Shown here piece by piece: positions 14,720-22,160 of a stretch of 27,330 bases of DNA. The position numbers and the translations under genes were made by a program. Source of the stretch: DASZMJ01 sp035551935 (GTDB lineage Bacteria; Planctomycetota; Planctomycetia; Isosphaerales; Isosphaeraceae); the NCBI GenBank assembly GCA_035551935.1, contig DASZMJ010000488.1, positions 1 through 27,330 on the forward strand. Direction: 5' to 3'. The notes under the pieces were generated by a model that was not told where the DNA came from, did no database searches, and worked only from the letters and a program-made list of their open reading frames with translations. The stretch's first letter is position 1. Each line of letters opens with the position of its first letter.

Positions 14720-15304
14720 TCAGTTCGCCCCGTCCGCCTCGGCCCTCATGGGCTCGAAGACCTCGGCGACCCGGCACCGGAACCCCGGCAGCACGTCCTC
14801 ACCGCTCAATTCGTCGCTGTCTCGAAGCCCTTGGATCGTCCGATCGGCGCGGGAGATCAGCACCGTACGCGACACGGGATCAACGACCCAGATCAACCGG
14901 ACGCCGACGGACAGGTACTCCTCGATTTTCCCACTCGTCTCGTAGTGCTGATCGTTGGGCGAAAGCACCTCGACCGCCAGATCCGGCGCGATCCCGACGT
15001 AGCCGTCGGGGACCTCCTCCCGCGGCAGACGGCCCCGGCGAAGGAACGATACATCCGGCTTTCGTACCCGTCCGGGGTCGTCGGGGAAGCACTGGAAACC
15101 GCCGTCAGCGCCGAAGACATGGCCGAGTCGATGCTCTCGGTTGTAATTGCCGACGAGCCGGAGGATTTCCGCGCCGACCAGACTCGAGATCGCGCCCATC
15201 GGCCGCTCCACGAGGTGGCCATCGACCAGCTCGAAGCGGTCGCCGTCGGGCATCGCCAGGAGGTCTTCGGGCGTATACGTCGCGCTCGATTCGACCGTCG
15301 CCAT
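14720..15304 (-). CDS. Uma2-family (DUF820) PD-(D/E)XK nuclease-like protein
   Basis: A 194-aa protein. Family motifs are present in order: YTPEDLLAMPDGDRFELVDGHLVE, RKPDVSFL (D84), DLAVEVLSPND (E112 in the E-V-x-S pattern) and GKIEEYLSVGVRLIWVVDP (K126), which make up the PD-(D/E)XK-type active site. The family is abundant in cyanobacteria and planctomycetes as many paralogs; its biological role is unsettled. I chose the ATG at 15304 (MATVES); the longer frame adds Arg-rich sequence. On the minus strand, a TACAAT (15373-15368) upstream could be a -10 box, but no good -35 is seen. dnaJ starts beyond a 143-nt gap on the same strand. Confidence 0.87.
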   Translation of the reverse strand: MATVESSATYTPEDLLAMPDGDRFELVDGHLVERPMGAISSLVGAEILRLVGNYNREHRLGHVFGADGGFQCFPDDPGRVRKPDVSFLRRGRLPREEVPDGYVGIAPDLAVEVLSPNDQHYETSGKIEEYLSVGVRLIWVVDPVSRTVLISRADRTIQGLRDSDELSGEDVLPGFRCRVAEVFEPMRAEADGAN

Positions 15305-15463
15305 GGGATTCGCCTCGGCACAGGATGAGTGGGTCCGGCGTCGCCGCGGCCCGTTCCCTAACAACCCATTGTACGCGATCCGGCCAAGACTTCGCGGAAT
15401 CGAGTCCGCGCCCGGCCCTCCGCGATTTGTTCAACAATTTTCAAAGAGTCCGCCGGACTGTGT

Positions 15464-15492
15464 TTGCCTTCCGCCGCGAATTCGCATACAAT
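15464..15492 (+). promoter_or_regulatory. Sigma70-type promoter for resB-ccsA
   Basis: TTGCCT (15464-15469), exactly 17 nt, then TACAAT (15487-15492), in an AT-richer patch of the 314-bp divergent region 15305-15618. It would start transcription near 15499, leaving a leader of about 120 nt. Apart from this and the weak minus-strand -10 near 15370, I see nothing else in that intergenic region. Confidence 0.6.
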
Positions 15493-15618
15493 CGGGCGAG
15501 GGTCCGTGACCGAACCACTCGACGCCTCCGCCCGTACTATCGATCGACGACGACTCCCGCCCTACGACCGCGGCCCCCGAGCGGGCCGCGAGCCCTCCCC
15601 GCCGAAGGTGGACGTTCT

Positions 15619-17664
15619 ATGGCGACTGCCCTCAAGAAGCCCAAGGCCGCCGCGCCGGAGCCCGAATCGAGGACGGATCCGAAGCCGAGGCGCGGGGGGG
15701 ACGGGCCGCCCTGGGCGATCTTCCGGTTCCTCGCGTCGTTGAAGCTGGCCGTCATCAGCCTCTTGAGCCTGGCCACCGTCCTCGCCGTCGCGACGATCTG
15801 CGAGGCGCAGCTCCTCGGCATCAACGTGACGCAGGCGCTGATCTACCGGAGCCTGCCGTTCGCCGTCCTGCTCGGCTTCCTCGGCGCGAACATCCTCTGC
15901 GCGGCCCTGATCCGCTACCCCTGGACGAAGCGCCAGACCGGCTTCGTCATCACCCACGCGGGCCTGCTGGTCGTGCTCGCCGGGTCGCTCGTCACGGCGC
16001 GGCTGGGCGAGGAGGGGATGTTCGCGATCGTCGAGGACCCGAAGGCCGACGTGCCGGTCGCCATGACCAAGCAGGGGGTGGACCTGATCCGGGTCGACGA
16101 GATCCAGATGGACGAGAAGCACGGGACGAAGGTGCTCGACAGCCACGAGTACCCGTTCCACCACGGGGTCTTCGGCTGGCCGGAGGGGTCGTACCAGGTC
16201 GTCAGCGACACGGACTCGCCGTTCAAGGTCGCCGTCAAGGAATTCTACCCGGGCGCCGTCGGGCATTACGACCATGTCGAGGACGTCGAGGCGGGGGTGC
16301 CGACCGTCAAGCTCGGCGTCAACGTCACGCCCCCGGGCGCGATCCGGCCGATGGACCTCTTCGAGAGCGACGTCTACAACCGCGCCGCCTGGTTCCAGGC
16401 CGGGGGCCGGTTCCGACGCCAGGCCAAGGAGGCCGGCGGGGTCCGGCTGGCGTTCCAGGCCGTCGCCCAGGAGGACGAGAAGGCGTTCCTGGACGACTTC
16501 CTCAACCCCCCCAAGGGCCTGAAGCAGGGCGCCGTCCGGTTCCGCTACCGCGACAAGGACGGTAAGGCCCGCACCTTCGACTGGCCGATCGACCCGAAGG
16601 GGGTGACGCTCCCCGGCAGCGACCTGACGGTCACCGAGGTCGCCGAGCGGGCCGTCTCGCCGCAGATGTTCGAGACCTCGGCCGCCGAGGACTCGCCCGG
16701 CTCGTCGGTGCCGGTCGTGCTCATGAAGGTCAAGAAGGGGGACGGGCCCGAGGTCGAGCACTGGGGCCTGACCGCCCCCAAGATCGCCACGTTCGTCCCC
16801 CCGCGCGAGCAAGGGGGGGCGTTCCCCGACCCCCTGGTCCAGCTCAGCTATTACCCGGTCCCGACGCTCTCGGGGATGGTCCGCGGCCTGGTCGAGGTCG
16901 TCGCCACCCGGGACGGCAAGCTCTTCGGCCGCGTCACCAACCGCGACGGCATCCGTCCCCTCGGCGAGTTGACGATCGGCCAGTCGACCGTCGCCTTCGG
17001 CGGCAACCCGAACCAAGCGATGACCCTGGCCTTCAAGGTCGAGGCGTACCTGCCCGCCGCCCGCGAGCAATTCTCGTACGTGCCCGTCGCCCGCCAGCCG
17101 GGCAAGGAGGAGGTCGGCGTGCCCGCCGCGAAGGTCGAGCTGACCGTCGACGGCGACAAGAAGGAGATCTGGCTGACCAACGGCGGCATGGAGCCGAGCT
17201 ACCGCTACGTCCCGCTCGGCCGGGGGACGTACCGGCTGGCCTTCGACTCGGAGCGCAAGCGGCTGGGCTTCACGCTGCGGCTCAACGACTTCCAGGTCGT
17301 CAAGGAGCCCGGCACCCGCAACCCCGCCGAGTACGTCAGCCAGGTCGTGCTCACCGACGAGGGCCGCGGGATCAAGGACCGCCCCGTCACGATCTCGATG
17401 AACCGGCCGCTGGAGCACCGCGGCTACAAGCTCTACCAGTCGAGTTTCCGGGCGATGGAGGACGACGACGGCAACGAGACCGGCCAGTACATGTCGATCT
17501 TCCAGATCGGCTACGACCCCGGCCGCTGGCTCAAGTACGGCGGCTGCATCCTGGTCGTCTTCGGCACGTTCGTCCAGTTCTACATGCGGGCCGGCATCTT
17601 CACCGACGGCGGCAAGCTCGAGGCGGCCCGGGCCGAGAAGAAGAAGGCGAAGCGATCCTCGTAG
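15619..17664 (+). CDS. resB: Cytochrome c biogenesis protein ResB (Ccs1/CcsB-type)
   Basis: A 681-aa membrane protein of cytochrome c maturation System II, which with CcsA carries haem across the membrane and attaches it to apocytochromes. After a charged Pro/Lys N-terminus come three membrane segments (about residues 33-57, 70-93 and 112-128: LKLAVISLLSLATVLAVATI, FAVLLGFLGANILCAAL, TGFVITHAGLLVVLAGSLV). Then follows a long periplasmic domain with repeated beta segments, near its end RPLEHRGYKLYQSSF, a conserved ResB element, and a last helix (YGGCILVVFGTFVQFYMRAG). The start has AAGGTGG 7 nt upstream; the longer upstream frame is non-coding. The TAG stop lies inside the left arm of an inverted repeat that separates it from ccsA. 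Confidence 0.87.
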   Translation: MATALKKPKAAAPEPESRTDPKPRRGGDGPPWAIFRFLASLKLAVISLLSLATVLAVATICEAQLLGINVTQALIYRSLPFAVLLGFLGANILCAALIRYPWTKRQTGFVITHAGLLVVLAGSLVTARLGEEGMFAIVEDPKADVPVAMTKQGVDLIRVDEIQMDEKHGTKVLDSHEYPFHHGVFGWPEGSYQVVSDTDSPFKVAVKEFYPGAVGHYDHVEDVEAGVPTVKLGVNVTPPGAIRPMDLFESDVYNRAAWFQAGGRFRRQAKEAGGVRLAFQAVAQEDEKAFLDDFLNPPKGLKQGAVRFRYRDKDGKARTFDWPIDPKGVTLPGSDLTVTEVAERAVSPQMFETSAAEDSPGSSVPVVLMKVKKGDGPEVEHWGLTAPKIATFVPPREQGGAFPDPLVQLSYYPVPTLSGMVRGLVEVVATRDGKLFGRVTNRDGIRPLGELTIGQSTVAFGGNPNQAMTLAFKVEAYLPAAREQFSYVPVARQPGKEEVGVPAAKVELTVDGDKKEIWLTNGGMEPSYRYVPLGRGTYRLAFDSERKRLGFTLRLNDFQVVKEPGTRNPAEYVSQVVLTDEGRGIKDRPVTISMNRPLEHRGYKLYQSSFRAMEDDDGNETGQYMSIFQIGYDPGRWLKYGGCILVVFGTFVQFYMRAGIFTDGGKLEAARAEKKKAKRSS

Positions 17665-17727
17665 GGCGTGTGCAACACGCCGGACCACACGACGCGGGCG
17701 CGGATGGCGTGTTGCACACGCCCTACG
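17660..17727. repeat. Perfect 22-bp inverted repeat between resB and ccsA (REP-like)
   Basis: The arms 17660-17681 and 17706-17727 are exact reverse complements with a 24-nt loop. The core is GTAGGGCGTGTGCAACACG. The arm itself contains GTGT-GC-AACAC-type symmetry, and the resB stop codon TAG is its third to fifth base. GTAGGG...-type palindromes are, from memory, typical of dispersed REP-like intergenic elements. Here it may reduce or stabilise read-through into ccsA, which starts 25 nt later. Confidence 0.8.
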
Positions 17728-17752
17728 GAAGCGAATCGATGGGAGGGGGCCG

Positions 17753-20644
17753 ATGCGCGTGATCTTCAGGATGGGTTCGGGCCTGCTCCTGGCGGCGGCC
17801 CTGGCGGTCGTGGCCTGGCCGGAGAAGTCGGGCGTGGCCCGGCACGACGGCAAGGGCTACCAGGCACTCGGCAAGCTCGCCGTCCTGCACCACGGCCGGG
17901 TCAAGCCGCTGGACAGCGTCGCCCGGCTCGAGATCAAGCAGATCTTCGGCCGCGAGACGATCACCCTCCGCGACGCCGACGGCAAGGCCGTCGCCGCCTG
18001 GGGCCCGGTCGCCGCGGCCTTCGACATGGCGGTCCGCCCCGACTTCTGGGACGACCAGGAGTTCATCCTCGTCGACTACACGCCGTTGAAGGAGATGCTG
18101 CTGGGCGACACGGCCCGCGCCAGGCTCAAGGCCCTGGCCGAGAAGCAGGGCGTGCCCGACGCCGCGAATGCCGAGGCCGAGCGCCTGCTCAAGCAGGACA
18201 AGATCTCGGCCGCCGAGGTGACGAAGCTGGCCGGGGTCAAGGGACTCGCGGCCGACGACCGCAAGGCCCTGGAGGCCCTCGCGGCCCGACTCGGCGAGGC
18301 CCGCAAGTGGCTGGCGCCCCGCGAGGTCGAGGGCGTGAAGGTCGCCGTCGACGGCCGCCGGGTGCCGTTCGAGACCTGGGTCATGGATATCCGCCGCCGC
18401 GCCGCCCGGAGCGAGGCGCCGATGCTCGCGGTCTCGAAGGGGGCGCAGCCGGCGATCTCCGACATCGAGAAGAGGGCCATGGAGGTCGGCAACCGGATCG
18501 ACCGCTACCGCGTCCTCCGCGGCGACCGGACCGTGCAGTTCGCCGAGTGGCGCGACATGGACATGGCCGTCCCCCGGCCGCACGGCGAGGCGTACCTGAA
18601 GTTCATGGCCGCCGCCGTCGACAAGCTCACCGGCCACGGCTCGTCGACCGCCGCCGGGCCGCTGACCCCGCTGGAGGAGAACGCGACCGAGGGGCTCCGG
18701 GCGTACCTGGCCGACCTGATGCCCGAGCAGCACAAGCTCCCCGGCCGCGACGCCGAGTTCGACCGCAACCTCGCCGCCTACCTCGAGGCCAACGCCGACT
18801 GGATCCCCCTGCGGATCATCGCCGAGTCGAAGCCCGAGGAGCTCGCGGCCGCCGGCTTCCCGCCCAAGCAGGTCGCCGCGCTCCGCGAGGCGTACCAGGC
18901 CGCCCGATCGGCCGAGGAGCAGGCCCCCGGCGACCTCGACCAAGGCCGCGCCGCCGCGGTCGTCGCCTCGGCCCGGTCGCTGGGCGAGGCGCTCGGCGCC
19001 AACCCGGTCCGCCAGCCCGACGACGAGACTCATCAAGTTGCCCTCGCGCTGGGACTGGCCAGCCCGACGCACTACCCGACCGAGCGCAAGGTCGGCATCG
19101 AGACCCATTACAACCGCTTCGCCCCCTTCTACCAGGCGCCCACGGCCCACGGCCTCGGGCTCGTCTGCCTCGTGCTGGCCCTCGGCCTCGGCACCGCCGG
19201 CACCGGCGCCGTCGCCGCCTCCCGTCGCGTCCTTTACGTGCTCGGCATGATGGCCTTCGGCGCCGGCATCCTGCTGGAAGCGTATGGCTTCGCCCTCCGC
19301 GTGATCATCACCGGCTACGCGCCGGTGACGGGCATGCCCGAGACGGTGATCTGGGTGGCCATGATCTGCTCGATCCTGGGCTTCGTGATGGAGCTCCGGA
19401 CCCGCAAGATCTTCGCGGCCGTCGCCGGCACGGGCATCGCGCTGTTGGCGACGGTCCTGGCGGCGAACGTGGCCCTGCTCGACCCGGAGATCAAGAGCCT
19501 GCCGCCGGTCCTGCGGAACAACTTCTGGCTGACGATCCACGTCCTGACGATCGTGTCGAGCTACGCCGCCTTCGCCCTGACGATGGGCCTGGGATTGCTG
19601 GCGACCGGCTACTACCTCTCGGCGATCTACCGACGCCGGGCCGACTGGGGCACGCTGGGCGTCTGGCTGGCGCCGGGCCTGCCGCTGCTGGCCGTGGGCG
19701 GGGCGGGCCTGCTGGCGCAATCGCGCGGGATGGTCGGCCCCTGGGCCTACTATCCGCTGATCGTGCTGACCCTGCTCGGGATCATCCCGACGATGGCGAG
19801 CCTCTTCGCCCTGGCCGGCGAGGCCGCCAACCGCGCCCCGGCGCGGCTGGAGTCGCTCGGCCTGGTCCTGCTCAACGCCGGCAGCATCGACCTGATCCTC
19901 CGCTCGATCGGCCTGGCCCCGGGCCTCCTGGGCTACTGGGCGGTGCCGTCGGCGTTGATCGTCGTCGGCGGCGCGCTCGTCCTGCTCGCGATGCAAGGGG
20001 CCGAGTGCCGCGCGACGTTCCTCGAGGCCGGCGCCTCGGCCGAGGTGCTCGACGAGTCGGCGCTGGCCGGCGACGCGGCCTACAGCGGCCGGCGGTCGCA
20101 CGCCGCCGAGGCGGGCGGGGTCGCGACCCTGTCGCGGCCGACCGTCGCCGAGATCCGGGCCCGGCAGGCTGCCGGCCCGCCCAAGGACGACGACCCGACC
20201 GGCCAGACCATCCGGGCCACGGCGGCGCGGATCAAGCCGCTGTCGAACTTCATCTATCGCGCGATGCAGGTCGGCGTCCTGCTGGTGGCCGCCGGCACGA
20301 TCCTCGGCGGCGTCTGGGCCGACTACTCGTGGGGCCGCTTCTGGGGCTGGGACAACAAGGAGGTCTGGGCGCTCATCACGCTGTTGATCTACCTCGTCCC
20401 GCTCCACGGCCGGTTCGCCGGCTGGGTCAACACCTTCGGCCTGGTCTGCCTGTCGGTCGTCTGCTTCCTGTCGGTCTTGATGGCCTGGTACGGGGTCAAC
20501 TTCGTGCTCGGCGTCGGCCTGCACAGCTACGGCTTCACCGAGGGGGGCGGCCAGGGGATCGTCGCCGCGGTCTCGGCGATGGTCCTCGGCTTCGTCCTCG
20601 CCGCCGTCTGGCGCCGGCGCGTCTCCACGCCCGTCGGCGCCTAG
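17753..20644 (+). CDS. ccsA: Cytochrome c biogenesis protein CcsA, long form
   Basis: A 963-aa protein (the classical CcsA is about 300-400 aa). The N-terminal ~450 residues after a signal/anchor helix are periplasmic and helical, starting with KLAVLHHGRVKPLDSVARLEIKQIFG, an element I associate with long CcsA proteins of planctomycetes and Bacteroidetes. From about residue 465 there are multiple membrane segments (GLGLVCLVLALGLGTAG, VLTIVSSYAAFALTMGLGLLA). The haem-handling tryptophan-rich WWD motif WGRFWGWDNKEVWALI lies at about residues 860-876, with nearby histidines (LHGRFAGW, LHSYGF). It performs haem export and ligation together with ResB directly upstream. GGAGGG precedes the ATG. The gene ends before a strong bidirectional stem-loop. 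Confidence 0.88.
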   Translation: MRVIFRMGSGLLLAAALAVVAWPEKSGVARHDGKGYQALGKLAVLHHGRVKPLDSVARLEIKQIFGRETITLRDADGKAVAAWGPVAAAFDMAVRPDFWDDQEFILVDYTPLKEMLLGDTARARLKALAEKQGVPDAANAEAERLLKQDKISAAEVTKLAGVKGLAADDRKALEALAARLGEARKWLAPREVEGVKVAVDGRRVPFETWVMDIRRRAARSEAPMLAVSKGAQPAISDIEKRAMEVGNRIDRYRVLRGDRTVQFAEWRDMDMAVPRPHGEAYLKFMAAAVDKLTGHGSSTAAGPLTPLEENATEGLRAYLADLMPEQHKLPGRDAEFDRNLAAYLEANADWIPLRIIAESKPEELAAAGFPPKQVAALREAYQAARSAEEQAPGDLDQGRAAAVVASARSLGEALGANPVRQPDDETHQVALALGLASPTHYPTERKVGIETHYNRFAPFYQAPTAHGLGLVCLVLALGLGTAGTGAVAASRRVLYVLGMMAFGAGILLEAYGFALRVIITGYAPVTGMPETVIWVAMICSILGFVMELRTRKIFAAVAGTGIALLATVLAANVALLDPEIKSLPPVLRNNFWLTIHVLTIVSSYAAFALTMGLGLLATGYYLSAIYRRRADWGTLGVWLAPGLPLLAVGGAGLLAQSRGMVGPWAYYPLIVLTLLGIIPTMASLFALAGEAANRAPARLESLGLVLLNAGSIDLILRSIGLAPGLLGYWAVPSALIVVGGALVLLAMQGAECRATFLEAGASAEVLDESALAGDAAYSGRRSHAAEAGGVATLSRPTVAEIRARQAAGPPKDDDPTGQTIRATAARIKPLSNFIYRAMQVGVLLVAAGTILGGVWADYSWGRFWGWDNKEVWALITLLIYLVPLHGRFAGWVNTFGLVCLSVVCFLSVLMAWYGVNFVLGVGLHSYGFTEGGGQGIVAAVSAMVLGFVLAAVWRRRVSTPVGA

Positions 20645-20669
20645 CCGATGAGGTCCGTGTCGGACGGTC

Positions 20670-20710
20670 GGGCCCCGCCCCTCCCGGTGACTCCGGGAGG
20701 GGCGGGGCCC
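20670..20710. terminator. Bidirectional terminator-like hairpin, 18-bp perfect stem
   Basis: GGGCCCCGCCCCTCCCGG (20670-20687) pairs perfectly with 20693-20710 around the 5-nt loop TGACT. It lies between the convergent ccsA (stop 20644) and the minus-strand gene ending at 20719. There is no T-run on either side, but the position and stability fit a shared terminator. Confidence 0.75.
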
Positions 20711-20718
20711 GTCCTGCT

Positions 20719-21456
20719 TCACGACGACTTGTGCTGCCTGGTGGCGAAGGATTGGGCTTGCATCACCAGGTCCTCGGGCCCGCTGGCGAGGCCGAGGGGA
20801 CAGACCCCCGAGGTACAGCAGGTGTTGATCTTGCGCCAGACGAAGTCGACCGGGTTGGTGATGCTCGGGACGTTGTGCAGGCGGAGCACCACCTCGGGCT
20901 GGCTCGGCGACCCGCCGCTGCGGTATCGGAAGGCGCAGGCGTCGGGGATGTAGCTGGCCGGCGCCACGTTGGACGCCGCGCCGAGGCTCCGATGCCGGAA
21001 CGCCAGGCCCGTCGTCTTGTTGAGCGTCACGGAGAAGGTCGTGTAGTACAGCGGGGCCTGGTCGAGCGTCGGCGGCGGGCCCTCGGTCGCCACGCCGTCG
21101 GTCTGCACGACCACCGCGGTGCAGGGGGGTGTGGCGTTCGGGGACGAGGTGGTGGGCTGGACGAGCGGGATGTAGAGATACTGGAGCATCCCGTTGCCGT
21201 AGAAGTCGAAGGCGGTGGTCGTCGAGCCCGTCGAGTCCTGGGTCGCGCGGAAGACCTGGAAGCTGTAGTTGGTGGTCTCGCCGGGCGGCTGGTAGATGAT
21301 GTTCGGGCCGTTGAAGGTCGTGTCGATGTAGATGTCGGTCACGACGAGCGGGATCGGGTACTTGGGCCGCCGGTTCCTCTTGCCGTGGGCGGCCTCGACG
21401 CGGGACCCGTCCTCGGCGGTGACGTCGATGGTGTTCGGCGTGGGGAGCGTGGACAT
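20719..21456 (-). CDS. Hypothetical protein, paralog B of a kinase-linked pair
   Basis: I do not recognise this 245-aa protein. It shares an ordered set of features with the gene upstream (21489-22160): TDIYIDTTFNGPNIIYQPPGETTNYSF near residues 40-66, a strand-rich middle with LQYLYIPL, a PASYIPDACAFRY segment, and a C-terminal TCCTSGVCPLGLASGPEDLVMQ. No signal peptide or membrane segment is seen, so it is probably cytoplasmic unless exported by another route. The start has AGGA 6 nt upstream and lies 32 nt after the paralog. It is the last gene of the kinase operon. Confidence 0.7.
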   Translation of the reverse strand: MSTLPTPNTIDVTAEDGSRVEAAHGKRNRRPKYPIPLVVTDIYIDTTFNGPNIIYQPPGETTNYSFQVFRATQDSTGSTTTAFDFYGNGMLQYLYIPLVQPTTSSPNATPPCTAVVVQTDGVATEGPPPTLDQAPLYYTTFSVTLNKTTGLAFRHRSLGAASNVAPASYIPDACAFRYRSGGSPSQPEVVLRLHNVPSITNPVDFVWRKINTCCTSGVCPLGLASGPEDLVMQAQSFATRQHKSS

Positions 21457-21488
21457 GGGATTCCTCGGGGGAGATGGGCCTGGGGCCG

Positions 21489-22160
21489 TCAGGGGCCCAC
21501 GTATTGGAGGAAGAGGTCAGGGGGGCCGTCGGCGTAGCCGGTCGGGCACGAGCCGGCGCTACAACCCGGGTCGACCTGGAGCCAGAGGAAGCAGGCCTGG
21601 GCACCGGTATTGAGGTGGAGGCGGAAGACCCCGGGCAGGCCCGACCCCGGTGGGACACTCAAATGGACGCAGGTCGACGGGATGAAGTTGGTCGTCGACG
21701 CCGGCGACCGGAGGCTGACGTGCCGGCAGTCGGCGGACGGGCCGACGAGGTTGAGGGCCCAGGTCTCGATGACGTTGGGCCCGACCAGTTGCGGGCTCGA
21801 CGAGCAGCCGGACAGCACCCTCGTCTGGACGTTGACGGCCCTGCTCATCGGGCTCGCGAGCTGCGTGGGCTGGGAGACAGACTGGATGTACGGCAAATAG
21901 ACCGACTGCAGGGGGGCGCCGGTCTTGAATCGGAACTGGGTGCTGGGGTGGCCGCTCGAGTTGCTCGTCGCCAGGACGAGTTGGAACGAATACCAATGCG
22001 TCGTGTCGCCCGGCGGTTGGTAGATGAAGCTCGGGCCGCTGTAGGACGCGTCCGGGTAGACGTCGATCAGGTTCACGACGGGGAAGCGGAGGTCCAGGGT
22101 TTCGACGCCACCTGGATAGACCCCCGTCGCCTTCTCGGCGGGTTGGGATTTGTCGCTCAT
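21489..22160 (-). CDS. Hypothetical protein, paralog A of a kinase-linked pair
   Basis: This 223-aa protein of unknown family aligns by eye with the downstream gene: IDVYPDASYSGPSFIYQPPGDTTHWYSFQLV, LQSVYLPYIQ, FIPSTCVHLSV and the C-terminal PGCSAGSCPTGYADGPPDLFLQY. The shared elements are D-x-Y-x-D, IYQPPG[DE]TT, a C-x-(S/T)-x2-CP-x-G-x-A-x-GP-x-DL end and a predicted all-beta fold. Its ATG overlaps the TGA of the kinase gene (ATGA), which indicates translational coupling. One base more in the 8-base run at 22187-22194 would fuse it in frame to the kinase. The longer frame upstream of this ATG is kinase shadow. Confidence 0.7.
   Translation of the reverse strand: MSDKSQPAEKATGVYPGGVETLDLRFPVVNLIDVYPDASYSGPSFIYQPPGDTTHWYSFQLVLATSNSSGHPSTQFRFKTGAPLQSVYLPYIQSVSQPTQLASPMSRAVNVQTRVLSGCSSSPQLVGPNVIETWALNLVGPSADCRHVSLRSPASTTNFIPSTCVHLSVPPGSGLPGVFRLHLNTGAQACFLWLQVDPGCSAGSCPTGYADGPPDLFLQYVGP

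Noticed and set aside
14584..15618. N-terminal extension of ResB by about 345 residues
   Set aside because: It runs antisense through the Uma2 gene and is Arg/Pro/Ser-rich; a promoter and ribosome binding site sit just before 15619.
17723..21658. Very long frames on both strands over ccsA (over 1,200 codons)
   Set aside because: They are off-frame readings of ccsA and the paralog genes, rich in Arg, Pro and His, without recognisable motifs; the CcsA frame has the WWD motif and membrane segments.
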